64,000 bases of DNA, from NCBI GenBank assembly GCA_028289545.1, contig JANQPG010000029.1, forward strand, positions 32,687-96,686, given 5' to 3'. This DNA comes from Woeseiaceae bacterium (GTDB taxonomy: Bacteria > Pseudomonadota > Gammaproteobacteria > Steroidobacterales > Woeseiaceae). Positions 1-7,884 of this stretch are shown here, in pieces; the first letter of the stretch is position 1, and every line of letters begins with the position of its first letter. The notes below the pieces were generated by a model. That model saw only the letters and a program-made list of their open reading frames with translations. It was not told where the DNA came from and searched no databases. The position numbers were made by a program, and so were the translations under genes.

Positions 1-1038
1 ACCCGGCCGGTTCAGGAAGTCATCGAGGTTGTCGCTGTCGTCGATAGGCCGGTTGTCGAACAGGAGATCGCCGAGAGTCCTCGGCTGTTCGCTGTAGGTC
101 AGCGCAGTGCTGCCGCGCCGCAGCTGGTAACTCAGCTCCGCACGATACGAATCGCCGTAGCTCCGTTCACCGGCTGCCAGCTCCAGGTTCAGGCGTTGAC
201 TCGGGCGGTACTGGAAACCGACCTCCCAGAAGTCTTCGTCCAGGTCGCCGTCCAGGAAACCTTCGAATCCCGTCTCCTGCCCGCCCACTACAAACGCACG
301 AAACGACGGGTTTACCCAGATACCGAGATCGAGGGACGCCCGCTGGTACTCCCAGGTAATCGAGTCTTCGTAGTCCAGGCTGCGATTCTGATAGTTGAGC
401 CCCCACGCGAAGCGTTGCTGGTTTGAACGGTTCTCAAGCTCGAAGCTGGCTCGCGTCTCGCTGTTATCTCGCGCGAAGCCGATCAGGGAGTTGTCGAACT
501 CGTTGAACGTCGTATCGATATAGGCAAGCTCGAGTAGCACGTTCGCAAACCCGAGATCCTGGTCCCAGTACGGCCTGGCTTCGAGTATGCGGGAATCCAC
601 GCGGTTTGCCGTAATCGGAACGTTCGTCGTCGGAATGTTGCGGTCCGGCGTCTGTATCGACTGATAGTTGTAGGCTCCCGCGAAAAAGTACAGCGCGTCC
701 CTGGCCAGAGTGGCCGTAAGGTTCGCATCGACGACATGGAAAACTTCGTTGAAGTCCGACTGATCGTCGAAGAAGAACGCCTCGGGCCGGTAGCGTATGT
801 CCGCCTCCAGCCGCTCGCTGTCCCTCGTCAGCGTGAACGTCGGCACAATGGCGTAGATGATTTCGTCCTCGGCAGTTTCCTCAGGCGCAAGCGTGAGGTT
901 ATCCGTGTGAATGACGCTCAAATCGATGGTTGTGCCGAGCTCCCATTGCTGGGCAGTAACCGGGCCGCATGTCAAAGTCAGCAGCAGTGCCGCAGATGCC
1001 GTAACAAAACGCGGCTTATTCTTCTCCAGCGGGTTCAT
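1..1038 (-). CDS. XrtA/PEP-CTERM system-associated outer-membrane protein (TIGR03016-like), 3' end outside window
   Basis: The frame is open from an ATG at 1038 to the window edge (346 residues), so the C-terminus is missing. The N-terminus (MNPLEKNKPRFVTASAALLL) is a signal peptide ending near A-Q-Q. The rest alternates polar and aromatic residues in short strands, as in an outer-membrane beta-barrel. Proteins of this type (TIGR03016, EpsL-like) follow the BY-kinase in XrtA loci and are thought to help secrete the polysaccharide across the outer membrane. The start overlaps the end of the kinase gene by 23 bases, so the two are probably translationally coupled. The family call rests mainly on position and barrel-like composition. 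Confidence 0.8.
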   Translation of the reverse strand, partial: MNPLEKNKPRFVTASAALLLTLTCGPVTAQQWELGTTIDLSVIHTDNLTLAPEETAEDEIIYAIVPTFTLTRDSERLEADIRYRPEAFFFDDQSDFNEVFHVVDANLTATLARDALYFFAGAYNYQSIQTPDRNIPTTNVPITANRVDSRILEARPYWDQDLGFANVLLELAYIDTTFNEFDNSLIGFARDNSETRASFELENRSNQQRFAWGLNYQNRSLDYEDSITWEYQRASLDLGIWVNPSFRAFVVGGQETGFEGFLDGDLDEDFWEVGFQYRPSQRLNLELAAGERSYGDSYRAELSYQLRRGSTALTYSEQPRTLGDLLFDNRPIDDSDNLDDFLNRPG

Positions 1039-2008
1039 CTTTATTGCCTTTTTTGTATTTGTCGCCCTTCGTGTGATACGGGTAGTACCCGTAGTCGTCG
1101 CTGTGATAACCGAAGGTGTTGGCGCTCTTGGATTTGTTGAGAATCGCGTTGATGGGCTTGTCTCGGTCGAGCAACGCCAGCGCGCGCAGCGCGGATTCCT
1201 GTGAAGACACCCGCGCCTCGATGACGAACACAATCTGCCCCATGTTGCGGGCCAACACCTGTGCCTCGTTCGTGATCAGCAGCGGCGGCGTGTCGAAAAC
1301 CACGACGCGCCCGCCGTACAACTGGGCCAGTTCCGTGACGAGCTCACGCATTCGGCGACTGGCAAGCAACTCGGTGGATTCGGGGTGCGGATGCCCCGCC
1401 GGTATGACGACGATATCCTGAAGGTCCGTCTGCACGAGGATGTCCGCAAGTTCCATCTCCGGGTCCAGCAGGTAGTCGATGAGCCCGGTCTTGTCCTGCA
1501 GGCCCAGCGCGCGGCTGATGTTCGGCTTGAGCACGTCGGCGTCGACGAGTACGGCACCGGTATCGCGCTCCATGGAAATACTTTGTGCAAGATTGAGCGC
1601 GCAAAAGGACTTGCCGGCTCCGGGCAACGCGCTCGCCATCATGATCACGTTCGGGTTGTCGCCAACCGTAAAGCGGGTTTCGAAGGCGGTCTGCAGCAGA
1701 GGTCGCTTGATCCGGCGGAACTGATCAGAAATCTGCTCGCGGTGAGACGCTCCCGGGGACAGACCAATGCTGGCGAGATCGTCGAGGCTGACGCTGATAT
1801 GTTGCCGCGGTTCGATGGTTTCTACGGACGGCGACGGTAACTCGTCTGCAACGGCCGTGTTGCCGACGACCGAACCCCGACGCTTGCGCGCCTCGTACTT
1901 CGGCCGGCCGTTGCGTAGCTGGCTGTCTTCCGCCGGCAGGGAACGCCCTGCGGCCCCCTCCTGCTGCCCGCCGCGAATTGCGTCCAATGCTTTCTGTATC
2001 TTGCTCAT
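1016..2008 (-). CDS. XrtA-associated tyrosine autokinase (BY-kinase, CpsD/TIGR03018 type)
   Basis: A 330-residue cytoplasmic bacterial tyrosine kinase. Walker A is at about residues 126-136 (ALPGAGKS), Walker A' at 153-158 (VLVDAD) and Walker B at about 235-241 (VVVFDTPP). The C-terminal tail is a tyrosine cluster (Y301, Y306, Y308, Y309, Y311, Y318), the usual autophosphorylation site. In this family the kinase works with a separate polysaccharide co-polymerase, which is the gene directly upstream. The start shares one base with that gene's stop (TGATG), indicating coupled translation. The N-terminal 100 residues are a low-complexity linker typical of the XrtA-type kinases. Confidence 0.92.
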   Translation of the reverse strand: MSKIQKALDAIRGGQQEGAAGRSLPAEDSQLRNGRPKYEARKRRGSVVGNTAVADELPSPSVETIEPRQHISVSLDDLASIGLSPGASHREQISDQFRRIKRPLLQTAFETRFTVGDNPNVIMMASALPGAGKSFCALNLAQSISMERDTGAVLVDADVLKPNISRALGLQDKTGLIDYLLDPEMELADILVQTDLQDIVVIPAGHPHPESTELLASRRMRELVTELAQLYGGRVVVFDTPPLLITNEAQVLARNMGQIVFVIEARVSSQESALRALALLDRDKPINAILNKSKSANTFGYHSDDYGYYPYHTKGDKYKKGNKDEPAGEE

Positions 2009-3618
2009 CAGGATACGGTTTCCAACAGCTGGCGCAGCGCCAGGGATCCGGGGCTCGAATAGCTCACAACCAATACGAACGACAAGAGCAAGGTCGCGAA
2101 AGACGCATGCAGCAGACGCCGGCCGCGGCGTTCACGCTTCATCTGATCGTCGGATTGCAGCAGGCTGACCGAAGCCAGCACCGGTATGCCGAGGGCCTCG
2201 GTGACCGAGCGGCTGCCGATGAAGGTCGGGTTGAGTTGATTGAGTAGAAACGCAATACCGAGCGATACGCCGAGTGCAAATACCAGCACCACGGATAGGA
2301 ACAGCGGCCGAATGGGCCCAACCGGCTCCGTTGGCGAGAACGGCGGATCGATGATTCGAAACTGTATACCGTCGATCGACCGGCTGACGTCTTCGCCAAT
2401 GTTGGCAATCTCCAGTTGCTGAACCAGCTGCTGGTGCTTGGCCTTGATAACGTCGTAGTCGCGGTTCAGGCGATTCAGCTCCGCCTCGATCTGGGGGATC
2501 TGATCCACACTCTGTCGCAAGCGGCTGACTTCCGCCTGCTGCTGTCCGCGTTCGGCTCTGAGCGCGGCGATCTCCACTTCGACGTTGCTGAGCTGAATGC
2601 GCATGTTCTGATAAACCGGGTTCAGATCGAGCGGGTTCTGCTGTGCGAGTGACTGCCGGCCCGCCTCGCGCTGCGCTGCGCGGCTCTCAGCCTCCTGCTC
2701 GCGCAGCATTTCGATCGTGTCCAGCAGCTGACCGATGCGCGGATGTTTGTCGGTGTACTGCAGTCTCAGTTCCGCTAGCTGCAGCTCGAGCTCCTGAATT
2801 TTTGCGCTGGAAAAGCCGCCTCCTTCCGCCTGCCCGGTGCCCGTCACAATACCGAACACCGGCGCTTCACCCTCGATCTGACGCTGCAGTTCCGCTCGCC
2901 GCTCGACGGCAAGATTGAGCTGGCTATCGGTGACCAGGAGTGCGGCCTCGGCGGCCTGCAGCCGCTCGAAGTAGTCGCCGCGCTGATCCGGCATCAAGGT
3001 TACGTTAGCGCGCTTGAATTCGGCGAGTCGGTCTTCCGCCAAGGTCAGTCGCTCGGCGTATTCGTCGATCTGATCCTGCAGGAACCGCTGTGCCTGCACC
3101 GAATCGGAGCGATCGGCACCGAGCGACTTCTCGACAAACGCGGTCAACAGCGCGTCAACGACCGCAAGCGCTTTCTCGCGATCGGGGTCCTCGAACGAAA
3201 TCGAATAAACCCCTTCGCGGTTACCGGACACGTCGATCTTGTCCTGCAGAGACGTGAGCAACGCCTCGAATTCCTCGTCGGTGAGTGCGCGAAGCGCAAG
3301 GTCCGTGTTCCTTGCCACTTCCGCCAGGTTCGGGCGACTCACGATTTCGCGGACGACAACGGCGACCTCGCTCATAACGTCCGTGGGCGACGCGATGTCG
3401 CCGAGAAAATCTTCGATGGCGTTCTCGGTGTCGACGAATACCCTCGCGTTGGCGGAGTAGATGTCGGGCAGCGTATAGACCGCCACCCAACCGGCTGCAC
3501 AGGCACACCAGGTAACGGCAATGGCAACCCAACGGTAGCGCCACATGCCGATAGCTTGCGTACGGATCGCCAGCATGAGGTCACGTATCATCTGGTCGCT
3601 TCTGCGTGGCATTTGCAT
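2008..3618 (-). CDS. XrtA system polysaccharide chain-length determinant (Wzz/PCP family, TIGR03007-like)
   Basis: A 536-residue inner-membrane polysaccharide co-polymerase that sets EPS chain length and activates the BY-kinase encoded next. The first membrane segment is at about residues 30-50, followed by the Wzz motif region (YSANARVFVDTE). A long heptad-rich coiled coil covers about 160-410. A second membrane segment follows the P-rich FSPTEPVGPIRP stretch (about 430-460), and a further hydrophobic segment sits near the C-terminus. This layout, longer than enterobacterial Wzz, is that of the XrtA-type protein. It is separated from the export lipoprotein upstream by 48 bases. Confidence 0.92.
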   Translation of the reverse strand: MQMPRRSDQMIRDLMLAIRTQAIGMWRYRWVAIAVTWCACAAGWVAVYTLPDIYSANARVFVDTENAIEDFLGDIASPTDVMSEVAVVVREIVSRPNLAEVARNTDLALRALTDEEFEALLTSLQDKIDVSGNREGVYSISFEDPDREKALAVVDALLTAFVEKSLGADRSDSVQAQRFLQDQIDEYAERLTLAEDRLAEFKRANVTLMPDQRGDYFERLQAAEAALLVTDSQLNLAVERRAELQRQIEGEAPVFGIVTGTGQAEGGGFSSAKIQELELQLAELRLQYTDKHPRIGQLLDTIEMLREQEAESRAAQREAGRQSLAQQNPLDLNPVYQNMRIQLSNVEVEIAALRAERGQQQAEVSRLRQSVDQIPQIEAELNRLNRDYDVIKAKHQQLVQQLEIANIGEDVSRSIDGIQFRIIDPPFSPTEPVGPIRPLFLSVVLVFALGVSLGIAFLLNQLNPTFIGSRSVTEALGIPVLASVSLLQSDDQMKRERRGRRLLHASFATLLLSFVLVVSYSSPGSLALRQLLETVS

Positions 3619-3666
3619 CGTTTATCTGTCCTTCGGACGCGAACTGGTCAGGGCCGTCAACAGGTC

Positions 3667-4347
3667 CTAAAAAACCGACTCGGGTATGATCAGCACATCG
3701 CCCGGCTGCATTCTCACGTTTTGATCCATGTCTCCCCGATTGAGGAGATCCCGGATGCGGACGTTTATCACAACTTCGTTGCCATTTTGCCGTCGGATAA
3801 TCTTCGCTTTGTTGCCGGAGGCGAACTCGGACAAACCGCCGACCTCGATCATGACGTCCAATACCGTCATGCCGGCCCGATAATTCAGCGAGCGGGGCTC
3901 GGTCGCCGCCCCGACGACGCGAACCTGCTGCGCGTACTCGCCAACAAACTGCTGCACAATGATCGTGACCGTCGGTGAGCGAACAAACTCGGTCAGCACC
4001 GTCTCGATTGCTCGTGCCAGCTCGGTCGGTGTGCGGCCGGCAGCCCGCATGTCTTCAACCAGCGGCGTCGAGATATGTCCGTCGGGGCGAACCAACACGA
4101 CCGTCGACAAGTCATCATGCCCCCATACGAAGACCTCCAGATTATCGCCGGCGCCAATCACGTAGTCTGCGGGTGCTTCCGCCGCCTGGTCTGCGGTGAC
4201 CGCCGGGCGCGGCGCGCCCGTGCCGCCGCAACCGGCGATGGACAGCGAGCACAGAATGACGGCCAGGAGCGCGTGGCGCTTCGCCCCCCGATCCGGGTCG
4301 ACTGTTGAACACTTACGTCCCCGGCTGCACGCCTGTGATTTGGTCAT
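3667..4347 (-). CDS. XrtA-associated polysaccharide export lipoprotein (Wza-like, TIGR03027 type)
   Basis: A 226-residue outer-membrane export lipoprotein. The signal peptide ends in the lipobox LSIAGC with Cys40. The mature part begins with a Poly_export domain (DYVIGAGDNLEVFVWGHDDL, about 63-82), followed by one SLBB-type domain (QVRVVGAATEPRSL onward) and ends with the PGDVLIIPESVF signature. It is expected to form the outer-membrane end of the EPS channel with the co-polymerase encoded next. It is the first gene of the export/kinase unit and is preceded by about 465 non-coding bases that hold a perfect CRP-type site. The N-terminus before the hydrophobic core is unusually long, so a later start is possible. 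Confidence 0.9.
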   Translation of the reverse strand: MTKSQACSRGRKCSTVDPDRGAKRHALLAVILCSLSIAGCGGTGAPRPAVTADQAAEAPADYVIGAGDNLEVFVWGHDDLSTVVLVRPDGHISTPLVEDMRAAGRTPTELARAIETVLTEFVRSPTVTIIVQQFVGEYAQQVRVVGAATEPRSLNYRAGMTVLDVMIEVGGLSEFASGNKAKIIRRQNGNEVVINVRIRDLLNRGDMDQNVRMQPGDVLIIPESVF

Positions 4348-4812
4348 TTACTGTATCCCGTCCGCTCGTGCTGACACGAAAGGTCAGCCGTTTTCCCTGC
4401 TGGCTCAGACAAGTGCTGAACTCCGTAAATTGTACGCGGTAACCGTTGTTTTTTCGATGATTCTGAGTTGCTGCAAGCCCGCGTTGCTGAAGGGCCGCCC
4501 TCGTCAGCCAACCCGGCTCGAATGCCGCCGGCGGCAGCAGCCGGCGGGCGCGAAAAGGCCTTAGCCCGCGTATCGTACAACGGCTCGATACCGAGAATCG
4601 GGTTCCGCGGGCGACAGGCCAAATACTGTGACGCGTGTCACACGGAGCTCCGGGAACGGCAACAAAAAAAGGCCGCCACGACGCGATTTCAGGGCTGGGC
4701 ACCAACACGTGCCCGCGCCGGGCGGTTATCACGAGTCGAAGGGTTTGAACATATGCTGGCGGCGTGCAGAGGCCGGGACGGGGGCGCTGTCGCGCCGCGT
4801 TTCGACCCGGAT
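4348..4812. other. Long non-coding leader upstream of the EPS export genes
   Basis: No convincing gene lies in these 465 bases. They hold a perfect TGTGA-N6-TCACA site (4627-4642). On the minus strand there are two possible -10 hexamers, TACGAT at 4572-4577 and TACAAT at 4429-4434, both without a strong -35. A small hairpin (GGGCAC/GTGCCC, 4697-4714) with a T7 tract further on (4664-4670, minus sense) could end transcription coming from the tRNA-like gene. Confidence 0.5.
4627..4642. promoter_or_regulatory. Perfect CRP/FNR-family operator
   Basis: The sequence TGTGACGCGTGTCACA matches the CRP consensus half-sites TGTGA and TCACA with a six-base spacer and no mismatch. It lies 280 bases upstream of the export lipoprotein start. 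Its centre is about 70 bases upstream of the start expected from the TACGAT hexamer at 4572-4577 (minus strand), close to a class I activator position. CRP-like regulators, including c-di-GMP-responsive ones such as Xanthomonas Clp, control EPS genes in related bacteria. Which regulator binds here is not shown. Confidence 0.6.
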
Positions 4813-4888
4813 TGGTAGGCGCGGGTAGGATTCGAACCTCCGACCTCCGCCGTGTATTGGCAGTGCTCTACCCCTGAGCTACGCGCCT
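4813..4888 (-). tRNA. Degenerate tRNA-like gene, apparent tRNA-Val(UAC), possibly a pseudo-tRNA
   Basis: The acceptor strands AGGCGCG and CGCGCCT pair perfectly and are followed by ACCA. The D-arm is GCTC-AGGGGTA-GAGC, the anticodon stem is CTGCC/GGCGG, and a TTCGAAT T-loop is present. Two features are abnormal. The anticodon loop AATACAC has A instead of U at position 33, giving anticodon UAC if read normally. The T-stem 3' strand CCTACC carries one extra base relative to its partner GGAGG. The gene may be decayed or encode a non-standard tRNA. It sits between prsT and the export gene. Confidence 0.5.
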
Positions 4889-4955
4889 TCAAACCGTGTT
4901 GCCGCCGACGATTCCCGGCAGAGCGGGTGGCAGCGCCGGAAGCATAAACTCAAGA

Positions 4956-7724
4956 CTAGAGTGACTTCAAGAGCGTCTCGGCATCCGGCCGACTCGGGAA
5001 ATCCGAGCCCGCGGCAATCAACTCCTCGACGATCCGCCGCGCTTCGGCCGATTCGCCGCTCTCCGCGAGAACGGCGGCCAGATGGTATCGAATCTCGGCG
5101 TTTTCGGGCGCCAGCGCAACGGCTTCGCGCAGTACGGCACGAGCTCGCTCGATACGGCCGTTCCGGTACAGAATCCAGCCCAGCGTATCGGCAATCTGCC
5201 CGTTGTTCGGCGCAAGCTCACGGGCCTGCTCGGCCAGGCCAATCGCACGCCGGTCGTCCCGCAGCATGTACTGCCACGCGAGGTTATTCATGCCAATTGC
5301 GTCGAGTTCTCCACTCTCGGCCAGGCGCTCGTACTGGGCAACCGCGTCGTCGTTCGCGCCGTCCGCCTCCAGTAACTGCGCGTACACGCGGCGCATGTCG
5401 GCATCCTGAGGCTCGCGATCGAGCCATTGCTCGACGTGACGCTTGGCGCCGCCGGTGCCGGCTGCCTGGTGTGCGCCGGTCAGGCGCAGCGCAAGCAGGC
5501 GGTTCAGGCCGGCGCTTGCCGCCCTCTCGTAGAATTCGACGGCTCTCGCCGGGTTGTTGCTTGCAAATTCGATGTCGCCGTAGAGCATCCAGACAAACTG
5601 CTCGTCCGGCGCCCGCCTCGCGAACGCGTCGACCGCCTCACGCGCCTGGTCGGGGTCACCGCTACGCAGCTCTGCGTCGACTTCGATAGCCAGCCCGCGG
5701 ACATCTCGCGGACGCTGTGCTCGAAACGCGCGTATCGCCCGCAGCGCCTGAGAGTACTGCCGGTTCTCCAGATACGCGCTGGCAAGGTCGAGCTGCACGC
5801 TCGCATTTCGAGGCTCCGCCCGGGCGGCTCGAGACAGACTCGACAGACCGCTCTCCGCGTCGCCCTCGGCAAGACGCACGAGCCCTTCCAGGTGCAGGAA
5901 ACCAGGGTCGCTCGGCAATGCCTGCCGGCCGACCCGGATGGTCTCGGCCGCGCGCGCAATTTCCCCGAGCATCAGGTCGACCCGCGCGCTGAGCCTCGCG
6001 AGCTGCGTCGAATCGGGATAGGCACTCTGGGCTGCCACAATCCGCGGCCGGACGGCGGCGAGCTGACCCGACGCCTGCAGCGCTGTCGTCAGCTGAGTCA
6101 GGGCAGGCAGGTGGGCAGGCTCGGAATCGAGCAGCGAGCTGAAGTAACCGATGGCTTGCTGGTACTCGCCGTCGCCCGCCGCAAGCGCACCCATGGCGTA
6201 GAGCGCTCCGGAATTCTGCTCGTCCAGCGACAGGGCGGTCTCAAGCGTCGCGCGTGCGCGAGCCGCGTCGCCGAGATTCGCGTACAACACGCCGACCAGC
6301 GCATGCGCGGCGGCATCCTCCGTGTGGTTCTGAAGCACCGTTTCGCCGAGTGCACTGGCGGCGGCATTGTTATCTTCGGCCATGTAGGCGCCCATCAACA
6401 ACATCTCACGCCGGTAGTCCCCCGCGGGACCGGGTGGCATTTGCTCGAGCACTTTCACGGCGTCGACTGCCCGGCCGTCCAGCAGGTAGCTCGACGCCAG
6501 CGCCAGACCGACGCCTTCGTCGGTGTCGTCCCGCACCAGGCTTTGCTGGAAGAATTCAATCGCTGCGGCGGCGTCTCCCTCTCCCAGCTTGGCGCGACCG
6601 AGCAGCGCCAGTGTCACCGCGTCCGCAGCAATACCCGCCTGCGGTGATGTGAGACTGTCTGCGGCTGCAGCCGGCCGATCGAGCCTCAGCAAGGTCTCCG
6701 CCAACAGCCGACGCGTCATGTCGCCGCCAACGTCGTGCCGCACCGCGTTCGACAGGTACTGCTCAGCCTGTAGCAGCTCATTCTTCGAGAAGTGAATTGC
6801 GCCCAGGATCGCTTTTGCGCGGGTGTCATCGGGGGCGGCAGCGAGATGCCTCAGCAAATGCTCCTCGGCTTCGTCGTAGTCGCCGCGGCCGAACGCCACC
6901 CGGCCTCGCTGAAACGCCAGCATCGTGTCGTCGGTCGCAAATTGCGTCAGCGCGTCCAGCTGATTCTGCGCCTCATCCAGCATTCGGGCCTCGATCAACG
7001 CCGCAACCCGGTTGTAGCGACTTTGGAAACGAAGGCCAGCCGGAGTCCGCGGCGTCTCGGTCTCAACGGCGCGTCCGTAGTGCTCCGCCGCGTCGGCAAA
7101 ACGCTTCGACATCGCGGCCACGTTGCCCCTGGTCCTCCAGACATCGCTGGCGTTTGCCGCATCGACCTGCACCGCCGCCAGAATCTCGCGGGCCGCATCG
7201 AGGTTCCCACGCATGGCGGCTGTCAGCGCGAGACCAAGCGTTGCGCGGACGTTGCCGGGTTCGACGTCGAGGGCATCGCGATACGTTTCCCGCGCCTCTT
7301 CGAGATTGCCCAACCCGCGATAGATGTCACCCAACACTGCAAGGCTTGCGCCCGTCGGTGGTAGCGACTCGAGCTCCGGGGCTGCCCGCTCCAGCGCCTC
7401 GGCGGCCTTGCCCCAGGCGAGCAGCGTCTCGGCGTATGCCGCCCATAGCGCCGGGTCTTCAGGTATATGCGCAAGGACGCGTCGATACTCGCTTTCCGCG
7501 GTCGCCAGGTCGTTCAAGAGATACGCGGACTCCGCCAGCATCTGCCTCGCGACAAAATCGTCAGCGTCCGCCTGGAGCACGTTCTTGAGCTCGATGATCG
7601 CGGACCGGTACTCGGCGACCTCCATGTACTCCTCCGCCCGCGCAATTCGCTCCTCGGGTGTCGGCTGACACGCGGCCAACAGAAACGCGGCCAGCATCGT
7701 TAGAACGCGAAGCGGATTACTCAT
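4956..7724 (-). CDS. prsT: XrtA system TPR-repeat lipoprotein PrsT
   Basis: A 922-residue lipoprotein made almost wholly of tetratricopeptide repeats, matching the PrsT (TIGR02917) family that accompanies exosortase A EPS loci. I chose the ATG at 7724 because it gives a compact signal peptide with lipobox LLAAC (Cys19). An in-frame upstream start would add 20 residues without signal-peptide character. TPR units of about 34 residues run from about residue 25 to the end. The protein is presumed periplasmic, tethered to a membrane, and a scaffold for EPS assembly or export. It lies 160 bases after prsK; the usual regulator gene prsR between them is absent. Confidence 0.92.
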   Translation of the reverse strand: MSNPLRVLTMLAAFLLAACQPTPEERIARAEEYMEVAEYRSAIIELKNVLQADADDFVARQMLAESAYLLNDLATAESEYRRVLAHIPEDPALWAAYAETLLAWGKAAEALERAAPELESLPPTGASLAVLGDIYRGLGNLEEARETYRDALDVEPGNVRATLGLALTAAMRGNLDAAREILAAVQVDAANASDVWRTRGNVAAMSKRFADAAEHYGRAVETETPRTPAGLRFQSRYNRVAALIEARMLDEAQNQLDALTQFATDDTMLAFQRGRVAFGRGDYDEAEEHLLRHLAAAPDDTRAKAILGAIHFSKNELLQAEQYLSNAVRHDVGGDMTRRLLAETLLRLDRPAAAADSLTSPQAGIAADAVTLALLGRAKLGEGDAAAAIEFFQQSLVRDDTDEGVGLALASSYLLDGRAVDAVKVLEQMPPGPAGDYRREMLLMGAYMAEDNNAAASALGETVLQNHTEDAAAHALVGVLYANLGDAARARATLETALSLDEQNSGALYAMGALAAGDGEYQQAIGYFSSLLDSEPAHLPALTQLTTALQASGQLAAVRPRIVAAQSAYPDSTQLARLSARVDLMLGEIARAAETIRVGRQALPSDPGFLHLEGLVRLAEGDAESGLSSLSRAARAEPRNASVQLDLASAYLENRQYSQALRAIRAFRAQRPRDVRGLAIEVDAELRSGDPDQAREAVDAFARRAPDEQFVWMLYGDIEFASNNPARAVEFYERAASAGLNRLLALRLTGAHQAAGTGGAKRHVEQWLDREPQDADMRRVYAQLLEADGANDDAVAQYERLAESGELDAIGMNNLAWQYMLRDDRRAIGLAEQARELAPNNGQIADTLGWILYRNGRIERARAVLREAVALAPENAEIRYHLAAVLAESGESAEARRIVEELIAAGSDFPSRPDAETLLKSL

Positions 7725-7884
7725 GTGAATAACTCGGCAGTGGACGTGAGAGAAACGGTTGTAGCGCCGCGGCCGAAAACACATCGGCCAGGCGCGGCTA
7801 CAGACTAACCTGAGACGGCTGCTAGTTTACCGTGTTCGCGAGCGGCGGCTACGACCGACGTCTCATCGCATTGCGGTACTACCG

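Noticed and set aside
4313..4732. Minus-strand frame of 139 codons upstream of the export lipoprotein
   Set aside because: It overlaps the export gene's start in another frame, has no recognisable domain or ribosome site, and covers the CRP-type site. Treated as leader DNA.
5427..6647. Long plus-strand open frame (406 codons) inside prsT
   Set aside because: It is antisense to a clear TPR protein and arises from strong codon periodicity in GC-rich DNA; the product is Arg/Gln-rich with no family character. The same holds for long antisense frames at 49103-50164, 51880-53100, 59871-61007 and 19879-20922.
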